64,000 nt of DNA, taken from the NCBI GenBank assembly GCA_965153455.1, contig OZ234495.1, forward strand, positions 18,472,875 to 18,536,874, written 5' to 3'. A program made the position numbers and the translations under genes. How positions within the stretch are numbered: position 1 is the stretch's first letter; each line of letters opens with the position of its first letter. Shown here piece by piece: positions 36,181 to 50,359 of this stretch. The notes beneath the pieces are model-generated. The model ran no database searches and was not told the DNA's origin. It was given only the letters and a program-made list of their open reading frames with translations. This DNA comes from Sphagnum compactum (lineage: Eukaryota; Bryophyta; Sphagnopsida; Sphagnales).

Positions 36181-36549
36181 CCGGGCTTTGCAGAGGCATC
36201 TGGAGAAGCTTTTGAGGGTTTCGAGGATTTCGTTTTGTTTGTTCGAGAGACGAAGATCCGCGAAGAGTTTGACGATCGAAGCATTGTTTTTTTGCTGCAG
36301 AAAGAGAAGGAGGAATCGAGACGGAGGAGGCTGGGAAGGAATACAATTATGGTTTCGTGTTCTCTTCCAAATGAAATGGGCATTGGAATCCAGTTTCTTC
36401 TGGGAAGCAGGTGCAGAATCCCAGGAGCAAAGAGTTGAGGGGAATTAGGATTAAGGACAGACGGGAGAGAGGGTGGGAAATGCAAGTTTGGTTTGTAGGA
36501 GGAACGTGAGAGCAGTGGGAGGAAGAAGAGACGGAGGGTAGCACGAGGA

Positions 36550-39251
36550 ATGCGCTGTGCAGTGCAGTCATCGTCAGCACTGGGGATGGCGTGTCTGGCC
36601 CGCACGGTGTGCTCCCGTGCTTCCTGTCTCACTGTTTCCACCCCCATCCCTGAAGCGGTACCGAATCATCATCAATGTCAGCTGCTGCAGCATACGTCCT
36701 GCTCTTCTTTCCGCGAAACCAAGTTGTGTTGTTCTCCTCCTCCTGATTCGCGGAGCGTCATGTATAGCAGGTTGATGCTTCAGTACGCTGATGTTAGCCT
36801 CAATGGGTTCAGATCGTCGTCACGGTTGTTTCCTGAAAGGGCTATGTACCGATTTCGTTCGACAGGGTTTGTCTCTAGGTTTTCAAGGAAACTTTTACAG
36901 GGACATTTTTTTACGAGTTCCCAAGGTTTCTACACTAGCACAGAATCAAATCCTTCTGGAAGAGCCTCGCAGCAAGGAGGAGGTGTAGTGGAATGCTCGA
37001 GTTCTCTCCCTTCAGAAGGGCAGTTTTCATCCCAGCGAAAAAGGTCCAGCGACAATGTGAATAAACTGGCATGCCCTGGATGTGGAATTTACATGCAAGA
37101 CACAAATCCCAAGGCTCCAGGGTTTTTCAAAATGCCTGCCGCACTCGAGAAGCTGTCAAATGAAGAAGAAGAAGAAGAAGAAGGAAGGTTTGATGATGAG
37201 GATGATGACTCTGAACTTGAAGATTATGAGCATATTTCAGAACAGAAAAGAAGGGAGATAACTGGAATGGAAGTCTCAGAGCAGTCTTTCTTGGAGTATG
37301 GGGATGAGGATGTTCATCTGCAAGACTCAGGATTGGAGCAATGGAATGAAGTTGGGGGAGTTAAACAAACAGCACAAGATGCATGGCAAGGAATCCTTGG
37401 TTCAAGTAGACGTAACTTTGAAGAAGCAGAATCCGACATTAGAGATGAGGAGGATGAGGAGAAGCTTGTGGTGTGCGCACGATGTCATGCACTCAGAAAT
37501 TATGGGAAAGTGAAAGATGAAACCTTAGAGAATCTTCTTCCTGACTTTGATTTTGAACGAGTTGTAGGTGTGCGTCTCAAGAAAGCTTACGGGAGAAGGG
37601 CTGTTGTAGTTATGGTTGTTGATGGATGTGATTTTGATGGCTCCTTCCCTCGCAAAGTTGCAGCAGTGCTTGCAGAAACAGAACAAGAGATGGGCACTGC
37701 CTGGCAAGAGGGAAGATCTGGCAATGTTCCACGGTTGTTATTGGTAGTGAACAAGCTTGATCTTTTTCCTCATGAGGTTTCCCCAAACAGGTTAGAGCAA
37801 TGGGTGCGGCGGAGATCTAAAGCTGGTGGTGCACCAAGGCTCACAGGGGTTCATCTTGTGAGTGCTTTTAAGGGCTGGGGAGTGGAAAATCTTGCTAGGC
37901 ATTTACAGGAGCTTGCAGGGCCACGTGGAGATGTATGGGTAGTAGGAGCTCAAAATGCAGGTAAATCATCACTGATCAATTCTCTTGCCAAGGTTACAGC
38001 ACAAGGGAATAAGAAAGCGTTATCGCACCTTACTGAGGCACCTGTACCTGGCACCACTCTGGGGATTCTGAAGCTTGATAATATTTTGCCTGCAAAAGCA
38101 AGACTATTTGACACCCCAGGCCTACTGCACCCTCATCAGATCACAACACGGCTTACTCATGAAGAACAGAAGCTTGTACAAGTGCGCAAACAGCTCAGGC
38201 CTCGTACTTTTCGTGTGAAGGTCAGCTGCACTCATATTCTTAAATCTCCTGTTTGTTTTTAATGTAATAAAGTACATGTTACTGATGACAAATTGTGGAA
38301 TTGCAATTTGGACAGAAAGGTTACACTGTGCACGTGGGAGGATTGTTGCGGTTGGATGTTGTTGAGACTCCTGCAGAAAGCATCTACATGACAGTATGGG
38401 CATCTGCTCAAGTTCCTTGCCACATGGGTAAAGCTGAAGGTGCTGAGGAGCTTCTGGAGAAACATCTTGGTGAGCGCTTGAAGGTAAGCTTACCTTGATT
38501 TGCTCTTGTTCGGCGCTAGGTACTCTGAAACTGAAACCAGCTGGTCAGATCATGTCCTGCACTGTACTTGGTTTAATCTGCACCTATGATTGCTCTAAGG
38601 TGATTAATATCTTTGCAGAAACTAACACTACTCAGACCATCCAAAAGTAATTCTGAGAAGTCACCCTAGTACCAACACCCTAGCCCATGCTGCTAGCCAC
38701 AGCTGTGAGCACAATTATTTCATTTGGCAACTCACATGGCTACTTCTGATAACCCTTTGAATCCACACTTTGACCTATTGTAGTTGGGAGATCCTGACTC
38801 CAAAAATTTGGGGAGATGCAGAGTTTGCAAAGTCTTGTTTAGGGTGCGAGTAACCAGGATATATTAGGATTCTACTAGATATGATTGCATATTACTAAAG
38901 AGAATGGGTCAGTGTATTCTGCAGCCACCAATGGACAAGGAGCGGGTTGCTGAAATGGGGGAGTGGTTAGCAAGGAAGGTGACGGTGTCAGGGGATGCAT
39001 GGGATGCCAGCAGTGTTGATCTGGCAGTGGCAGGTCTTGGCTGGATAGGCATTGGTGTAAAAGGCACAGCAGTGTTGCAAGCTTGGACATATGAGGGTGT
39101 CGCTGTGACGACTCATGAGGCAATGGTGTTTGATATGGCTAGGGAATTTGAAAAGCCAGGTTTCACTGCAGTGAAATCTCCTGGTAAGGCCAAGAAGAAG
39201 TCAAGTGGTAAAGAGACAGCCAAAAATGATAGAGTCAAGGAAGTGGTCTGA
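36550..39251 (+). CDS. BPG2: BPG2-type chloroplast YqeH-family GTPase, complete, three exons
   Basis: This is a circularly permuted GTPase related to bacterial YqeH, acting in chloroplast rRNA processing and ribosome assembly. Exons are 36,550-38,220; 38,316-38,483; 38,925-39,251, all phase 0, giving 721 residues (Arabidopsis BPG2 about 660). The N-terminus is Ser/Arg/Cys-rich without acidic residues at first, as in a plastid transit peptide. A treble-clef zinc site is made of CPGCG near residue 175 and CARCHALRNYG near 309, separated by a long acidic insert with a run of Glu near 205. The G motifs appear in permuted order: NKLD (G4, about 400), SAFKGWG (G5), GAQNAGKSSLIN (G1, about 466), PGTTLG (G2), DTPG (G3, about 521). 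The C-terminal part has VHVGGLLRLD, TVWAS and AGLGWIGIGVKG as in BPG2, ending in a Lys-rich tail. The ATG at 36,550 is the first in a frame with no earlier in-frame Met nearby. Confidence 0.92.
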
Positions 39252-42200
39252 CCTGTTTCTTCCATGCAAGAATGGGACCCAATTCACTTCTGCCATCAAC
39301 TGCAGAAAGGCAATTTCTCCACTAATAGGTGGATTGCCTCAGTCTGCTCATGTATTCTCAAATTTTATGCTGGTCAGATCAATCCTTGATAGAAATGTTA
39401 AGGCCTTTCTGCGAGTTCACTTCACAAATGCCAATAACACAAGTAAAATCTTTGGGTACATAATGTGCCCAATGCGTGCAGATTGGGCAACTTTTTATAC
39501 AGAACAGGTACCTCAAGTTTTAGTACCTCAAGTTAAACTTTCCTGACGTGTGTGTGCAGCTCCTGTGTTTCTGGATTAATCATTTGCTGAAAGGGGGATG
39601 ACCCATGAATGCAAGGGATGGTGTTGTGAACACTTTTTTTTAGGAATTCGTGTTTGTAGCTACAGTGATCATTCATTGGAAAATGTAGGAAAAGTGTCAA
39701 TCATGGCAAAATTTGGTTCTAAACCAAAAATAAAGTAAAAATCTTTAATCATCCTTCTATGTGTTTGGCCACACAATGAAAACCACATATATGAATTCGT
39801 ATGGGGATTTTTAGTTTTTTTCCCTCACTTTTGTAAACTTAAACCTCAAAAATCAATTTTTCATTTTTTTTAATTTTTCATTTTGGCAATATATTGCCCA
39901 AAAAAAAGGCTTGTTGTGAATAAACAATGGACACATGTAAAAAACTGATTATTAATAATGAAAATGGAAAGCTCAATTTCTCCTCCATAACCATCCTTTG
40001 TGAGAATCTAACAATGCTTTGATTGGTTGTCTAGTCATGAGTTCCAACTCATAATTTTTGGCTTCCATTTCATTAGCAACCTATCATTTCATTCCATTTG
40101 ATGACACTTTTTCTACATTTTTTCTACTCGTGTCGCTTACCTAAGCCATCATTAGGGAGTTATTATTGGTAATTGGCTTAAACGCACTAGTTACCTTATA
40201 ATGAATAGTCTTAACATTCATACTATTCATGGTGACATGCATACTCGTGTCGCTTACCTAATCCATCATTAGTTCTACAACGTAATCATATGTTGTCATG
40301 GGGGTGGTTAAAGCAAGTTTACACTCATTTTTCATCATTACTCTTGTTGTCAAAATGGAAGTTATATTTTTAAATTGAAATGTGATGATAAAGCACATAT
40401 TTATAAGCATCGGTTTAATTTCCATCAAGAGAAATATGTATATGAACAATCTTACTAAGCATCATTATAAGTAATTTAAGGGTTTTGTCGTTGATTAGGT
40501 TTGTCTATGGGATGTGGATAAACCTAAAGTTCAACATTTTGGATGTGAACATTTTGATAATGAACAAGCCATACTAGGGAAAAGTTTTATAATGCAAAGG
40601 AAAGAAACTAGGACAATTTGGACAAAATGTGTGGAGGAGATTGCAAAAGCAACATGTGGTTTTCCAAGGTGATGGAGATAAAGTCAAAAATTTAGAAGTT
40701 AGATTTTGCAATCTTTTGAATATGGTCAATATTTTTGAATTCAATGAAGATACATGAGATGTTTAAATGATCCCATGTTCCTTTTGGAAGTTTTGCACAA
40801 TTTGAGTTTTTTAATATATAGTTTATTTCATGGAGAGGAGATTTATGTACACGAGGATCTTCTAAGACCATTGTGATTTCCCATATTGAAGAATGTTATT
40901 CTTAACATGTTTGTGTTTTTTTAATGGGTAATGTTTAAATGAAAATGTAATTGTAAAAATAATGTTATTATATGTTTATGATTGTGTGCCTTGTGAAGTG
41001 AGTCAAATGTGGTGATGAAAGTAAATATGTGTGTTTTGACTTTGAATTCCATAAATAATGCATATAACAAAAAGACACATTACATTACTTTTGAAACCCA
41101 TATTGCATGGGAAAAGGAATGAAAAATTGTATGTGTAAGGGTTGAAATTGATCCTAGGTCCATTATGATGATTTTGGGTGAACAAATGGAAGAAAAAGGG
41201 TTAGATAAATTGTTAATGAAATTTTCTTTTGTTGTAAATATGGTTGAAACATGCATGAAAAATGAGATGCCCATGCTTGTAAAGTAATAACATGAAATAT
41301 AATGAATTGTAGCATGCCAAATGTATTGATATGGGAATGAAAACAACCAAGACAATATTTTTAAAAAACATTTATTTAACCATTCAAAAGCCATATGTAT
41401 GAATTTGCAAATAAACAATCACAACATTTTAAAGGTAACCATTGTGTCTATTCTAGCAAACCAAAACAAACACACGGAAAATGAATATATAGTGATAGCT
41501 GGAAATATCATTCACAGTATATCAAAACATCACCTTGATCATAAATTTTAATCTTCAATTGTCATTGCTCCTCATTGATCTCGTTAGTTTTTTTTAATAA
41601 TGTCATTTGTAGAAGTAATTGACAAATGGCAATCACATTGATTGAAAAACATAGTTAATTAAAAAAAAATCAGCAATGTTTCCATTCAAGTTGCAATAAG
41701 CTGATGACCATATAAACTCCATTTTATTTAAGCTTTAACTTTCACATAATCGATCTCAAACGGAAACTAAAAGTGTCAAAAAAAATTGTGATTGATTTTT
41801 GTGTTGAACATTAATAAAAAAAAGGGGAAGATTGGTGGAAGGGATGAACCTGATTTAATTTTAAGATAAAAGGATGAACTATATATATATATAAAGGGAT
41901 CCTTTAAAAAAATTCAAAAGAAAAAAAAAGTGTAAATCATTTTTTTAATTCATTTTTATTCAACACTTACAACTGAAATTGAAATGACAAATGCAAAATT
42001 GCCCAATATTGAAGTTATGAATATTGTAAGATTTGACAAACTAACAAAACAACAAACATGGGGGAAAAAAAACCCCAACCACATACAAAAATTATTGTGG
42101 AAAAAAAGGACCGTAAAATATTATTGAAAAACAAATTGAGTGAAATTTAACAATTGGATGGGACACTCACACACATGTTCAAAAACCTTGAATAACAACA

Positions 42201-45200
42201 TTAATGCATTGACTACCTACCATAACTTTCCAATTGATTTTGCTAGTTTTTAATTGAGAATGCAACAAAAGCCACAAATGCTACAAGCAAAAATAGATTA
42301 ATAGTTGCTTCATAGTGTGGCTTCATCATTTTTCTTGCATCAACGGCTCTAATTGTACATGCTATATTTGTTGTAGCAACAACTCCTCTTGCCACCATTT
42401 CATTACTATTATTGCTTTCAAATCCCCCTTCTCAAACCCTAAAACAAACTTATCTATGAAAACTTGCCAACGATGAGAACATACCATAGAGTTCTATAAA
42501 TATCTTCATTAACCCTATATTATAAAGTTTGATAGGTTCATGAGAATTTTTGGAGGAGCATTGGAATTGTTAGGAAGAGACCAATTTTTTTCAATGTTCA
42601 GTAAAATAGGGTTACATGTATGCCTAAAGATTTATTTTTTCAGCCCAATGAGATTATTGAATTTGGTGGTTATATATATATATAGCATAAAGTGACATTC
42701 AAAATGTGTAATTATTATTTATAGACAGGGTTTCAACAAATATTTTTCTTTCCTACAACCTGCACCAATTCAGGTCTTTAAAACCTCATTTGAAATCTCA
42801 ATTTGAAGACAGGGCGACGTGCCCTCACAAGGGTCCAGTATTTTTGGAAGGTGTTCAAGGCTTTTTCCTCAAATATTGAAACTACAAGATTTTAAAAGAC
42901 ATTAATTGGATGGCCAAATTAAACTGGTTTAGCATTTTATTATTAAAATATAACAGTTTTGTAGCATTAGATAACAGTTTAATATTAACATGTTAGAGCC
43001 TCTCCACCCGAGACCAGCAAACACCCCTTTTCATTAAATCGTGCAGCAGGACAGCACAAATCCTGCTGCTCTCAAAGTATTAATGGTCCATTTTGCAGTG
43101 GTCATTTTAACCCATTTGAAAGCTTTTTTTCTACTATGGATTTGGACAATGACTATTACTCGTCTAGATGTAAGACATAAATGGTCTTTGAGCGTTGAAA
43201 GGGACTTTTATGACATTTGTGGGTTGGGGTAGTGATCATTAAATGGTATTCTATTCTGAACTAAAGGAGTTGTTTACCGTTTTGGGGGTGGAGATGCTCT
43301 TACTCACTGATAGTTGAAAGCACTACCTTAAAAGTCTAGTGTAACACCGGAAGAGGGGGGGTTTGGTTCTTGAAATAAAGCCCCCACCATTTATTTGTAC
43401 CAAAAATTTTCTTTGGATTTATCTAGAGTTTATAGCTTCAAGCCATGTATATTTGTGCACCCTAATTTTTTTTGGATACAAAAAGACACATTGTTAAGAT
43501 AGAAACTATTAGAATGAAAAGACACATTGTTTTTGTGTGGAAATGCATGTTCATTTTGTTATAGCCGTCATTGCTAATTCGAAAGATTGCAAAGGAGGAG
43601 CAAGAGGCAATATGTTGTTGCTCACAATAGTCTTGTTGCTCCAATTGTCCCATTTTATCAACACGAACGCTTCTCTTCCTCTAGTAGGTAACCATGTCCA
43701 AGCTCAATGTAGAGAGAAAGAATAAAGAACTTGATGTTTCTGAGTGAAAAAGAAGCTCCAATATAGACACACATGTCAAAAGTAAGTGTCTTTCAATTTG
43801 CAGAAGCGACATGTTTTCTGAAGAACGTCAAGCAACTCAAAAAACAAGCTCTTGATTTTCTTCTTTGTAAAATTTTGGACATTCTACATTGTTTTATGGT
43901 ACACAAGTTCGCATATTGTTGGCTAACATTTATGTAGTTTGCAATGGTTTGACCATGTAGCAAGCAAAGCGAAAAGCTTGGCTACAACACCAACTAAAGA
44001 AAATCATTACTATAGGAACAAGGAAAAGCAAGGCAACAGGAAGGCTCATTTAGGACCCAAGAATTTGTTGCATGAGGGCGGGCAAAAGCTCAAATAGTTT
44101 AGGGTTAGGCTATGTCCAATAAAGTGTGCTTGAGAGATTGCAAATGCTTGTCCCTGAACTAGAAAAAAACTTATGGAATGATAGATGATGGACCAAAGGA
44201 GGGAGCTTTTGAAGCAATTCAAGAATCCTAGTGAGGGGTTGTTCATGATAATGTTCATTCTACAAAATGCATATTGTTTTTGGGAATGTTAGAATTGGCA
44301 TTTTTTGTACAAAAACAACTATGTGGCAGTTGGTGTAATGAACGTTGTTATATTTTGAATATGAGTCAAGTTGGGAACAATGAAATATGCATTAAAGAAA
44401 CCCTATTGATTCTTCTCCAATTGCTCAACATAGTTGCAATCTTCCTTCAATAGTTTGCATTTGCCATCTATGAACTCATTTTGGTCATATGAATGTAATT
44501 TTAGAACAACTTTGTGGTTCTCTGGAGCAAGACAAGGATCCTTGCCAGTGCCTTTGATTATAGTTGAGGAGTTTTTTGTGTGAAGGTTTTATGAACAAAA
44601 GATTCAACAAGTCAACACAATTTTCTCTTTCCCTTACAAAATACAAGTCTAATTAGACTCCCATGGAAGTGCTATGTAGTACCCATGAGGCATTGTGATT
44701 TGGAGCTCAACCCCACCTTTCATTGGTAGGAAAGCAAGTGTGCCCTCACTATATGCAACATGTACACAAGTAGCACCATGTACTAATCAAGCCTAGTGTG
44801 CTTGATAGAACGACTATAAGCAAATTAGTGTCAATAAATTGAAATTTGTGGAAAGTTGTGGTTCTCTAAAATGAATATTATTTCTAGTAACTAATTACTT
44901 ATGTTTCAAGCAACTGCCATCCTATACTTTAAGCAACTATATCATAAATGTTTTGTGATGAGCATGACCCCAAACACATAATGTGAGTTTTACAGTGTCC
45001 AAGAGATGTTATTGGCTACAAATGTAAGTCAGGAAACTATTATGCTATTATATTATTGGCATGTAATGTATTTATAAATACATGGCCATATATAGAGCTC
45101 TTCAATTATAATGTACTCTTCAATTTGAATAGTACCAATAGCAAAAAAAATAGGATGAAACATAATGTTGTAGGATGGGGCAGGCTCACATGCATATACT

Positions 45201-48200
45201 TGTCATGCAAAGTAGAAAAGTTCCATGTTTCTGCAAAGGAATTGGGCAAGGGCATTTAACAAGACCCCCAAGTTGTGTTAAAAAATGAGCTAATTATTTT
45301 CCAAGTGAGTGTTTCTATCAATGCAATTGTATCTTTTTGTTGTGCCTCTTGTTGGGGTGTTAGATGACATCATGATTGTATATTCTTGTTGCTTCTAGGA
45401 ATGTGACAAACTTAGGATGCAAATTCTTATATGATGTTTTCCCTAAGTCTTGAGGAGATCATTATATATTTATCAATACCCATTGTTGGAATGAGATTAA
45501 GTTAATGAGACATGATGAAGGTGATGGTTTTATACTTTGTGAATGACATTCACAAGGTTATGACCAACTTATTCTTATCATGTTTTTTTTTGGATTGGCT
45601 AGGAGTGACACAAAGTGGTTGCCTTCAAAATATTTAATTGGAATTCCTTCTACAATCTCATCAATAATTTTATTTTGTCCTTTATGTTTCTTTTGGATAG
45701 CAGACCCCACCTTGTCAAATACAAAAATATTGTTACAAATGCAATTTTCATGTCTTACAGATATGAAAGATTATGGAATGTTATGGTGGGTGGAGACTTT
45801 TACTAACATGGCATGCCAGTGGTAAAGTTTACACATTTTCGTATGCAGGACTTAGATTGTGAGCTTATTGTTTATACACCTTGCTGGTTAGTGGATGGTT
45901 TTATCTATATGATGTAGAGGTGAGGAATTGGCTTTTCTCAACTCTCATTTTCTTTTTAGTTATCCATGGAGGTTCAGGGTTCATCATCATGAAGCATGAG
46001 GTTAGTTAATGTGACCTAGGACGTGAATTTTTAAGACCTACATATAAATCCCATTTGTATTCTTGAAGTCGGAGAGCCCCCTTGCTTTTATTCTTGTTAC
46101 TATTTGTATCCAAAATCAATGATCAGGTGGACATGTTTGGAATCTATTACATGAACATGCCTATGGAACATATTTAAAAACTATACCCTTTGTCAGACCA
46201 AAGTAAGGGAAATTGTTTCACCTAAATACACAATACAACTCATGGTAAATCCCAAAAGTCGAACTTACAACATTGCCATTATTGTATATATTTGGTTGTT
46301 TCATGTAGGCCACACCCTGCACAGTCAGCTTCTTGGGTGAAAGCATGGTTAGGTGTTTCAAAAGTGGCATTTGAAAATCCATAATATAACATTAGCAATT
46401 TTAACAATTATGAAACCATAAATCCTATAATTATCTTTTATGCTTTTAATCATAAATATTAATAAGCCAACCTATGAATATCCTTAAACATGTGATTGAC
46501 CAAAAAATCCACGCAAAAAATTAAAAAAATTTATGTGAAATGAACTTTCAAGGATAAAATTCATAACAATCACGTCATTTAAAAATTTAAAAAATTTAAA
46601 ATGCATATATTAAGAAAGCTTCAATGCATTTCATTAAAAAATTCTTCATTTGACGATGTTTTATTTCTATTTTTTAATTTTGACACTACTTTGACGTATT
46701 TTCTGAATCCACATTTTTCATTTTCTCTATGCGACAAACATAGTGTTGTCATTTCAAAAGTCCATTATGAGTCCATAATCTTCTTAAAATTCATTTAAAA
46801 TTTTTATGATGATTCCCATTAAAGTATATGAAAACATGAGTAATTAAAAAATTGACAATGTTAATTTTGAATATGGCTTAAATTTTACATTTGTATGTAA
46901 TCCATGATAACTAAAAGTGTGATAGTCCAAACAGTCCCCCGATTCATGATTTCACCCTCTTATAGACCTTGAGAAAAAGATAATGTCTTTTGAACTTTGT
47001 GTTGTGTGTCCTTGCAAAGTTGTGTGCAAGGGATGGGAAAAGTTGCTACACAAGGCTTGTAGGTACATGACTTGCATTTGAATGACCGCATGATTCTACT
47101 ACATACCATGGCTTTTTGTTGCAAGGATATGGGTTGCAACTGCCACAGGGCCCTAAATCCATAAGGTAGTGATGCCTAACATGTTTCTAACTACTAAAAT
47201 TGATTGATAGGTTTTTTGGATGGAAAATTGGCAAATTTGGAATTGCTACTACTATTGTGTCTTTTAATGTGTGGGCTACAAATTGCAATTTATAAAAGGC
47301 TTGTGTCAATTGTTTAGGTGTAGTGCAAAGAGTAAGGTGGAGACAAAAGTGGTGGAGGAGAATGGGTTTGAACCAAGTTAAAATGATGCAGAGTTTCTTG
47401 CAAAATGGCTTGAGAAGCATAGATCATCCATGTGGAGAAAGCTTTCAATGTGTTTGCTACTATAAAATATCATTGGTCCTTGAAATTTGGGGTCTAGGTT
47501 TGGGTTTCATGGTGACAAAAAGCCAATATTTACTTGTGAGGGCTAACGATAACACATTGTATTAAATTTAGGCATATTTTTGGTCTCATTTGCCATGTGT
47601 AAATTGGTCTTTCTTTGTAGTTTGTTTTATAAGAGACTAATTGTAAGAGGCTGTAATCATGGTGTTGGATGTTTTTTATGCAAAATGTTCTTAAATGTTC
47701 GTTTCTATGTGCTGAAAACAATTACAAGGGTTCCCTACTTTGGTAAGTTGTGTGATAATTCAACTATCAGATATAATGTTGACTAGTAATTTGGAAGATA
47801 CATATAAAAATGGGCTGAAACTTTTAATTGTCTCATTGATTAGTGAGGGATAGTTTTGGTGGGGCTCATGGCAAATTAATTTTAAGAATATTTATTGTGG
47901 TATCTTGCCCATTTGTGAACATGCTTTTATGTCTGTCATAACTAGGTACAAATTTTCCTTGTTCATTTTCACATTAGCATCCAATGACTTGCTAATCTTG
48001 AATGTTGCAAATGTAATGCCAACCAATGTGAAGTGGTGTTGAGTGGGCATTTTATTAGTAGCTAGCTTCTAGAGATGTCATGCAAATAGGCACTAGTTTT
48101 GAGTTTTGAAAATTCACCTTTGAAGTCTATTATTCTAAAGCCTTTGATTGGTAAAACATGTTGTAGCCTTTGTGTCCGTGTTGCGTATGTACGAAAGCTT

Positions 48201-49250
48201 TGGCTGGTGGAAGCGTGCAGACTACTTGGACATTCATTTTGCAAAGAACTGGAATGAACTACATCACCTCTTAATTATGGAGGTTTGGAATACCTTGTTT
48301 TGAATAGTCGATGTGGAGTGTGGTTCTATGATTCTAATTCCCATTCTTTGTTAGCATATGTAACCAAAAGGGTTATTTTTCTACATTATGACAAAGAAGA
48401 ATACTCTGTGGACCCTTCATTAGTTAACATGATAATTGGACATTTATTAAGTTATTTTTTTGGTTAGAGAATCCAAGTGAACCTCCACATAGTTGCAAAT
48501 GTTTAGGAGAATTCACTATCATCTCAAGCATTAGGTGGAGATGAAAGGTGGGTTGATCAATTTCTTACACAACATATAACAATTGCTTATTACTTCATGA
48601 CTATGTTCATGTATTTGATCAGCCTCGGAATGGCATGTGAGATTTTTTTCACTCCCTCCATTTTGGTTTGAACAACTTCTTATCCCATAGCCATTTGTAT
48701 AAATTTCCCCCCTTTCTGTAGGGTAATTAATATTTTTTAAGTTTTTTTTTTTTTTTTTTCATTCCTTGTCCATTGGTCTCACATTGATTAGTCACTGTGA
48801 TATGAAAATGTTGGTAGATCATTTTTTTAAGTGTGTGGAAAAACATGCATTCCATTCATATATAGCAGTAAGCATTCAACATGACTTTTTAGGGATACCC
48901 TAGAAACCTCATTATTAGGTATATGTTTGGAAATAGTATGGTTTGTCCAGCACATGAGTAGGCATGTTGTTGGAATCCAGTGTCATACTAACATCATCTT
49001 CTCCCATATTTATTTTGTCCAAGGTGAACAAGATTGCATTTCTTTTGGATTACGACATTGCACATTATTATTGCAAAATACTTGAAAAAATGAACTTTCA
49101 CATTGGGAACCTTGGATTGCAAATCTAGATCCACGTGAAGTAAATAGTGAAAGATCGTGTTGCTTGTGTTTTATGATGGTACAGTCACAGTTAGGGTTTT
49201 GAAACCATTGATGGAATGTGGGTTGCAAGTATTTATTATTCATTCTCATA
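39252..49250. other. Ten kilobases of AT-rich DNA without a recognised gene
   Basis: No frame here shows a motif I can place. A small direct duplication, ctcgtgtcgcttacctaa followed by ccatcattag, occurs at about 40,125 and 40,243. Short AT microsatellites occur near 41,881 and 42,673. The frame at 41,080-41,418 (minus, 112 codons) is hydrophobic and of low complexity. The stretch is probably old, unrecognisable transposon DNA. Part of the region just left of 49,250 may belong to the phosphodiesterase relic that follows. Confidence 0.45.
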
Positions 49251-49261
49251 GAAGGTGCACA

Positions 49262-50235
49262 AAGGTTGAATGAACTGGAAATATTTGCTCTTGCTCTTGT
49301 TGCATCATTTCATGATTTTGATTGCCCTAGTATCACCAATGCATTTATAGTTGTTGCAAATGATCCTATTGCACTTTGATACAATGATAAAGTTGTGCTA
49401 GAAAGTCATATGTTGCCACCACCTCTTAACCATGAAGGTAGTAGCATGTTTCTTTCAGCTTAAGTTTTTGCCACACCAAACATTGCATGTCAATTGATTT
49501 GAGTTTGTTGTTGTGTCTTAGGCTATACAAAGCCCTTGGAGTTGAAATAGAGCATATCAACTCTATCTTTGAGTTATGCCATAAATAGATCATGCACTTT
49601 TCTATGTTGAATGAGAAAACATTCTTTCAAGTTTGCACTCGTAGGAGATTTTGGGAACACAATTATTTGTAGAGCCCATTGAGCTTCTATTGCACGTCAT
49701 GTATGTGTCCCTTGGAATATGTATTTGCTAAAATTATGACATGTAACAACGTTGTAATTCATCAATGTTGTAGATCCGAATAACATGCAATACATAACAC
49801 TTGTTGGACTATGTAGAGTGTTGTCAAATGATGCATTGGGTTTCTAGAAAGCATGCAACCACCTATTAAATATGGCCAAATTTACAGTCCTCTTGCTAAA
49901 TATTGGGACCTCAACTTTCAATAGAAGCTTAACCTTGTGTTCATTCACACCTTGTTGTGTGGATCAATCACTGACATTAAGCAATCATGCAGGGGCAAGA
50001 GACAGTGAACATGATTGGTTCATTAGATGAGACACATCAACAGCACTTTCGCAAGTTGGTAGTCTCATGTATTTTGGCCACAGAAATGGGTTTGAATGCT
50101 GAATTCTTTAGTCATTTTACAACAAGGCTTGGAGACTCTCGCCCTTTTGAACCTTCAGTTCCATATGTGTCACTAGGAGCAAAGCACACAAAAAAGATGG
50201 TTCCATTATCTCACCAAAGTTTCCTCAACTTGAAG
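49262..50235 (+). pseudogene. Cyclic-nucleotide phosphodiesterase (PDEase_I) fragment, broken
   Basis: Two pieces of a class I 3',5'-cyclic-nucleotide phosphodiesterase catalytic domain lie in order on the plus strand. The first (about 49,270-49,430) reads LNELEIFALALVASFHDFDCPS, then TNAFIVV, a stop, then YNDKVVLES. This matches the family block around HDLDH-G, NAFL and YND-SVLENHH. The second Asp-His metal motif is damaged (HDFDC where the family has HDLDH), and a TGA breaks the frame before YND. The second piece (about 50,010-50,115) follows a good acceptor (catgcag|gggcaa). It reads LDETHQQHFRKLVVSCILATEMGLNAEFFSHF, matching the FRK-V---ILATDM--H-E helix region. No first HN--H exon and no C-terminal part were found. 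In plants this domain is known from combined adenylyl cyclase-phosphodiesterase proteins of lineages with motile sperm. The piece is non-functional. Confidence 0.65.
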
Positions 50236-50359
50236 GTAGATTTAGCTTCTAATAAAAGGATGTTCATAATATCGGTAATTGAATTGTTTCTATAAATTTT
50301 GGGAGTTTTTCTTATTTTCATGAAGAAAATGGATATCTCACTAGGTCTTTCCTTCTACA

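Noticed and set aside
36165-36647. 160-codon minus-strand frame upstream of BPG2
   Set aside because: It overlaps the BPG2 leader and first codons in antisense, is Ser/Pro/Arg-rich, and has no motif.
48285-48467. Possible GAF-like piece (SRCGVWFYDSNSHSLLAYV) upstream of the phosphodiesterase relic
   Set aside because: A GAF domain would suit a phosphodiesterase, but only one short stretch resembles it and the continuation does not fit.
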